Positions 63,022-64,000 of a stretch of 64,000 nucleotides of DNA are shown in pieces. Positions within the stretch are counted from its first letter, which is position 1; the number at the start of each line of letters is the position of its first letter. Source of the stretch: Kaistella sp. SH40-3 (lineage in GTDB: Bacteria > Bacteroidota > Bacteroidia > Flavobacteriales > Weeksellaceae); contig NZ_JAQYUS010000004.1 in assembly GCF_030686865.1 (NCBI RefSeq), positions 124,001-188,000 of the forward strand, given 5' to 3'. Made by a program: the position numbers and the translations under genes. Below the pieces are notes generated by a model. It worked only from the letters and a program-made list of their open reading frames with translations, did not search any database and was not told the DNA's origin.

Positions 63022-63447
63022 TTAAACTTCGCAAAGTTGCTTAACTGTATTGAGCGCTTTGGGAAAACTGTTACTAAAATAAGTAATATACTCTTCTTCC
63101 GTCTTTATTGTTACGATTAACTTTGTTCCAAACTCAATTTCATAGAGGTCATAGTGCTCAATCGCACCTTCTTCAAAAGTTTTCTGCTGAGATACGCCAT
63201 CGAGTACCAAACCGAAATGTACAAAGTGCATCGATTGAAATGGAATTACTTTTTCCACCTTTGCAAAAAGGCCATGTTCTCCCGGCGACAAAAAACGAAT
63301 ATCATTGCCTTCTTTAAGTTCTCCTTCATAGTAAGAGCCCGGGATAAAACTGGCGGTCCAATCTCGGTAACTTTGCTCATTCCAAAGAATATTCCAGACT
63401 TTTTCTTTGGATGCATTAATCTCAATCGAAAATTCTAATTGTTTCAT
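63022..63447 (-). CDS. SRPBCC/AHSA1-type ligand-binding protein
   Basis: A 141-residue START-like domain: MKQLEFSIEINASKEKVWNI LWNEQSYRDWTASFIPGSYY, then EGNDIRFLSPG and a long C-terminal helix (YFSNSFPKALNTVKQLCEV). The first part fits the AHSA1/polyketide-cyclase group that binds hydrophobic ligands. Function unknown. Ends exactly where the convergent S41 gene ends. Confidence 0.82.
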   Translation of the reverse strand: MKQLEFSIEINASKEKVWNILWNEQSYRDWTASFIPGSYYEGELKEGNDIRFLSPGEHGLFAKVEKVIPFQSMHFVHFGLVLDGVSQQKTFEEGAIEHYDLYEIEFGTKLIVTIKTEEEYITYFSNSFPKALNTVKQLCEV

Positions 63448-63610
63448 TATGCCATTATATTTTATAAAAATAAAAATAATAAATATAAAACTATAAATAT
63501 TCTTTGAAAAATTGTCAAAAATAATATTGATTTCACTGATAAAATTCTAAAATGCAAAAAACCGCATTCATCAAAAATTAAATATTGATAGGCCTACATT
63601 ACTAAAATAC

Positions 63611-63639
63611 AAAAGACTCTCAAAAATTGAGAGTCTTTT
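63611..63639 (-). terminator. Terminator of the GreA/GreB-family gene
   Basis: Perfect 12-base arms aaaagactctca / tgagagtctttt, five-base loop; about 20 bases after the stop at 63659. Confidence 0.85.
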
Positions 63640-63658
63640 GTATAATAAGAGTCTAGAA

Positions 63659-64000
63659 CTAGTTAAAACGTTCTACTCCTACGATTTCAAATTGCTTTTC
63701 GCCTCCTTCAAACGGCCAGTTAATTACATCACCAACTTTATTTCCGACTGTGGCTAAGCCGATTGGTGAAAGAATAGAATATTTTCCTTTCTTGATTTTC
63801 TGTCTGTCTGTTTGTACAAACAAATATTTCTCTTCTTCATTGGTAGAAATATTTTTTATTTTTATTTCACAATTAACCGTTACAACATCCTCTGGCAGTT
63901 CTTTTCTAAGAACTTGTTTTGCGGTTTTAAGTTGATCCAGGAGAATTTGTTCTTCTTCCTGTGTTGTTCTTTTTCTGCGTAAATGATCTTTGATTAAATC
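63659..64000 (-). CDS. GreA/GreB-family transcription elongation factor (5' partial)
   Basis: The frame is open to the right edge, so the start is outside; 113 residues are visible. The N-terminal coiled-coil end (LLDQLKTAKQVLRKELPEDV) and the FKBP-like domain (KYSILSPIGLATVGNKVGDV INWPFEGG, ending EIVGVERFN) match Gre factors. Relatives rescue backtracked RNA polymerase, though some single-domain Rnk-like forms do not. The acidic tip of the coiled coil lies outside the window, so activity cannot be judged. Confidence 0.85.
   Translation of the reverse strand, partial: DLIKDHLRRKRTTQEEEQILLDQLKTAKQVLRKELPEDVVTVNCEIKIKNISTNEEEKYLFVQTDRQKIKKGKYSILSPIGLATVGNKVGDVINWPFEGGEKQFEIVGVERFN

Noticed and set aside
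1-64000. tRNA, rRNA, riboswitch or prophage genes
   Set aside because: I looked through the intergenic gaps and saw no cloverleaf, rRNA segment, known riboswitch core or phage structural gene; covariance searches were not possible.

Overview
The window is about 64 kb of chromosome from a low-GC member of the Bacteroidota, most likely Flavobacteriia/Weeksellaceae (Chryseobacterium, Kaistella or Epilithonimonas type). The support is: type IX secretion C-terminal tails on secreted proteins, GLPGLI-family proteins, a short primary sigma factor without region 1.1, promoters of the Bacteroidota form TTG...TAnnTTTG, and bacillithiol-related genes. The genus is inferred from protein character; no rRNA or tRNA gene was seen.

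Layout. 1-5.5 kb is the accessory part: the end of a beta-propeller/M28 peptidase, a ParDE-type toxin-antitoxin pair, an IS110-family element whose transposase has one in-frame stop but whose left end keeps a bridge-RNA-like hairpin, a palindromic repeat split by that element, a cassette-like hypothetical gene and an array of AT-rich palindromes. 5.8-10.8 kb is a topoisomerase IV operon (parE, small membrane gene, parC). 10.9-17.3 kb holds an FMN reductase, a T9SS-sorted secreted protein, ychF, a frameshifted ferritin, a BlaI/BlaR1-type pair with visible operators, and a decayed GLPGLI gene. 17.4-22.5 kb is an AraC regulator with a TolC/HlyD/MFS tripartite exporter. 22.8-25.6 kb has typA and a three-gene toxin-antitoxin-like group. 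25.8-32 kb has a GH10-like lipoprotein, ndk, rsgA, DAHP synthase/chorismate mutase and dnaX with a probable slippage site. 32.1-36.7 kb is a complete cyanophycin locus (cphA divergent from cphB and an isoaspartyl peptidase).

36.8-52.3 kb is mostly core metabolism: ppdK, a frameshifted GLPGLI gene, fabH, corA, a membrane pyrophosphatase fused to an OmpA domain next to soluble ppa, radC, lolD, and pyruvate dehydrogenase E2 and E1-alpha. 52.5-55.9 kb has a PAP2-like protein, a second BlaI-type repressor, a DUF4153 membrane protein and an RRM protein. 56.4-64 kb has a T9SS beta-helix protein, rpoD, a Crp-family regulator with two bacillithiol-related genes, pncA, an S41 protease, an SRPBCC protein and the end of a GreA/GreB-family factor.

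Three pyrophosphate-linked enzymes (PPDK, Na+-type membrane pyrophosphatase, soluble pyrophosphatase) suggest PPi is an energy currency here. Several genes carry single-base lesions (ferritin, one GLPGLI gene, IS110 transposase). These may be real decay or sequence errors and should be checked together. The dnaX frame change differs because it falls on a run of ten A and looks programmed.
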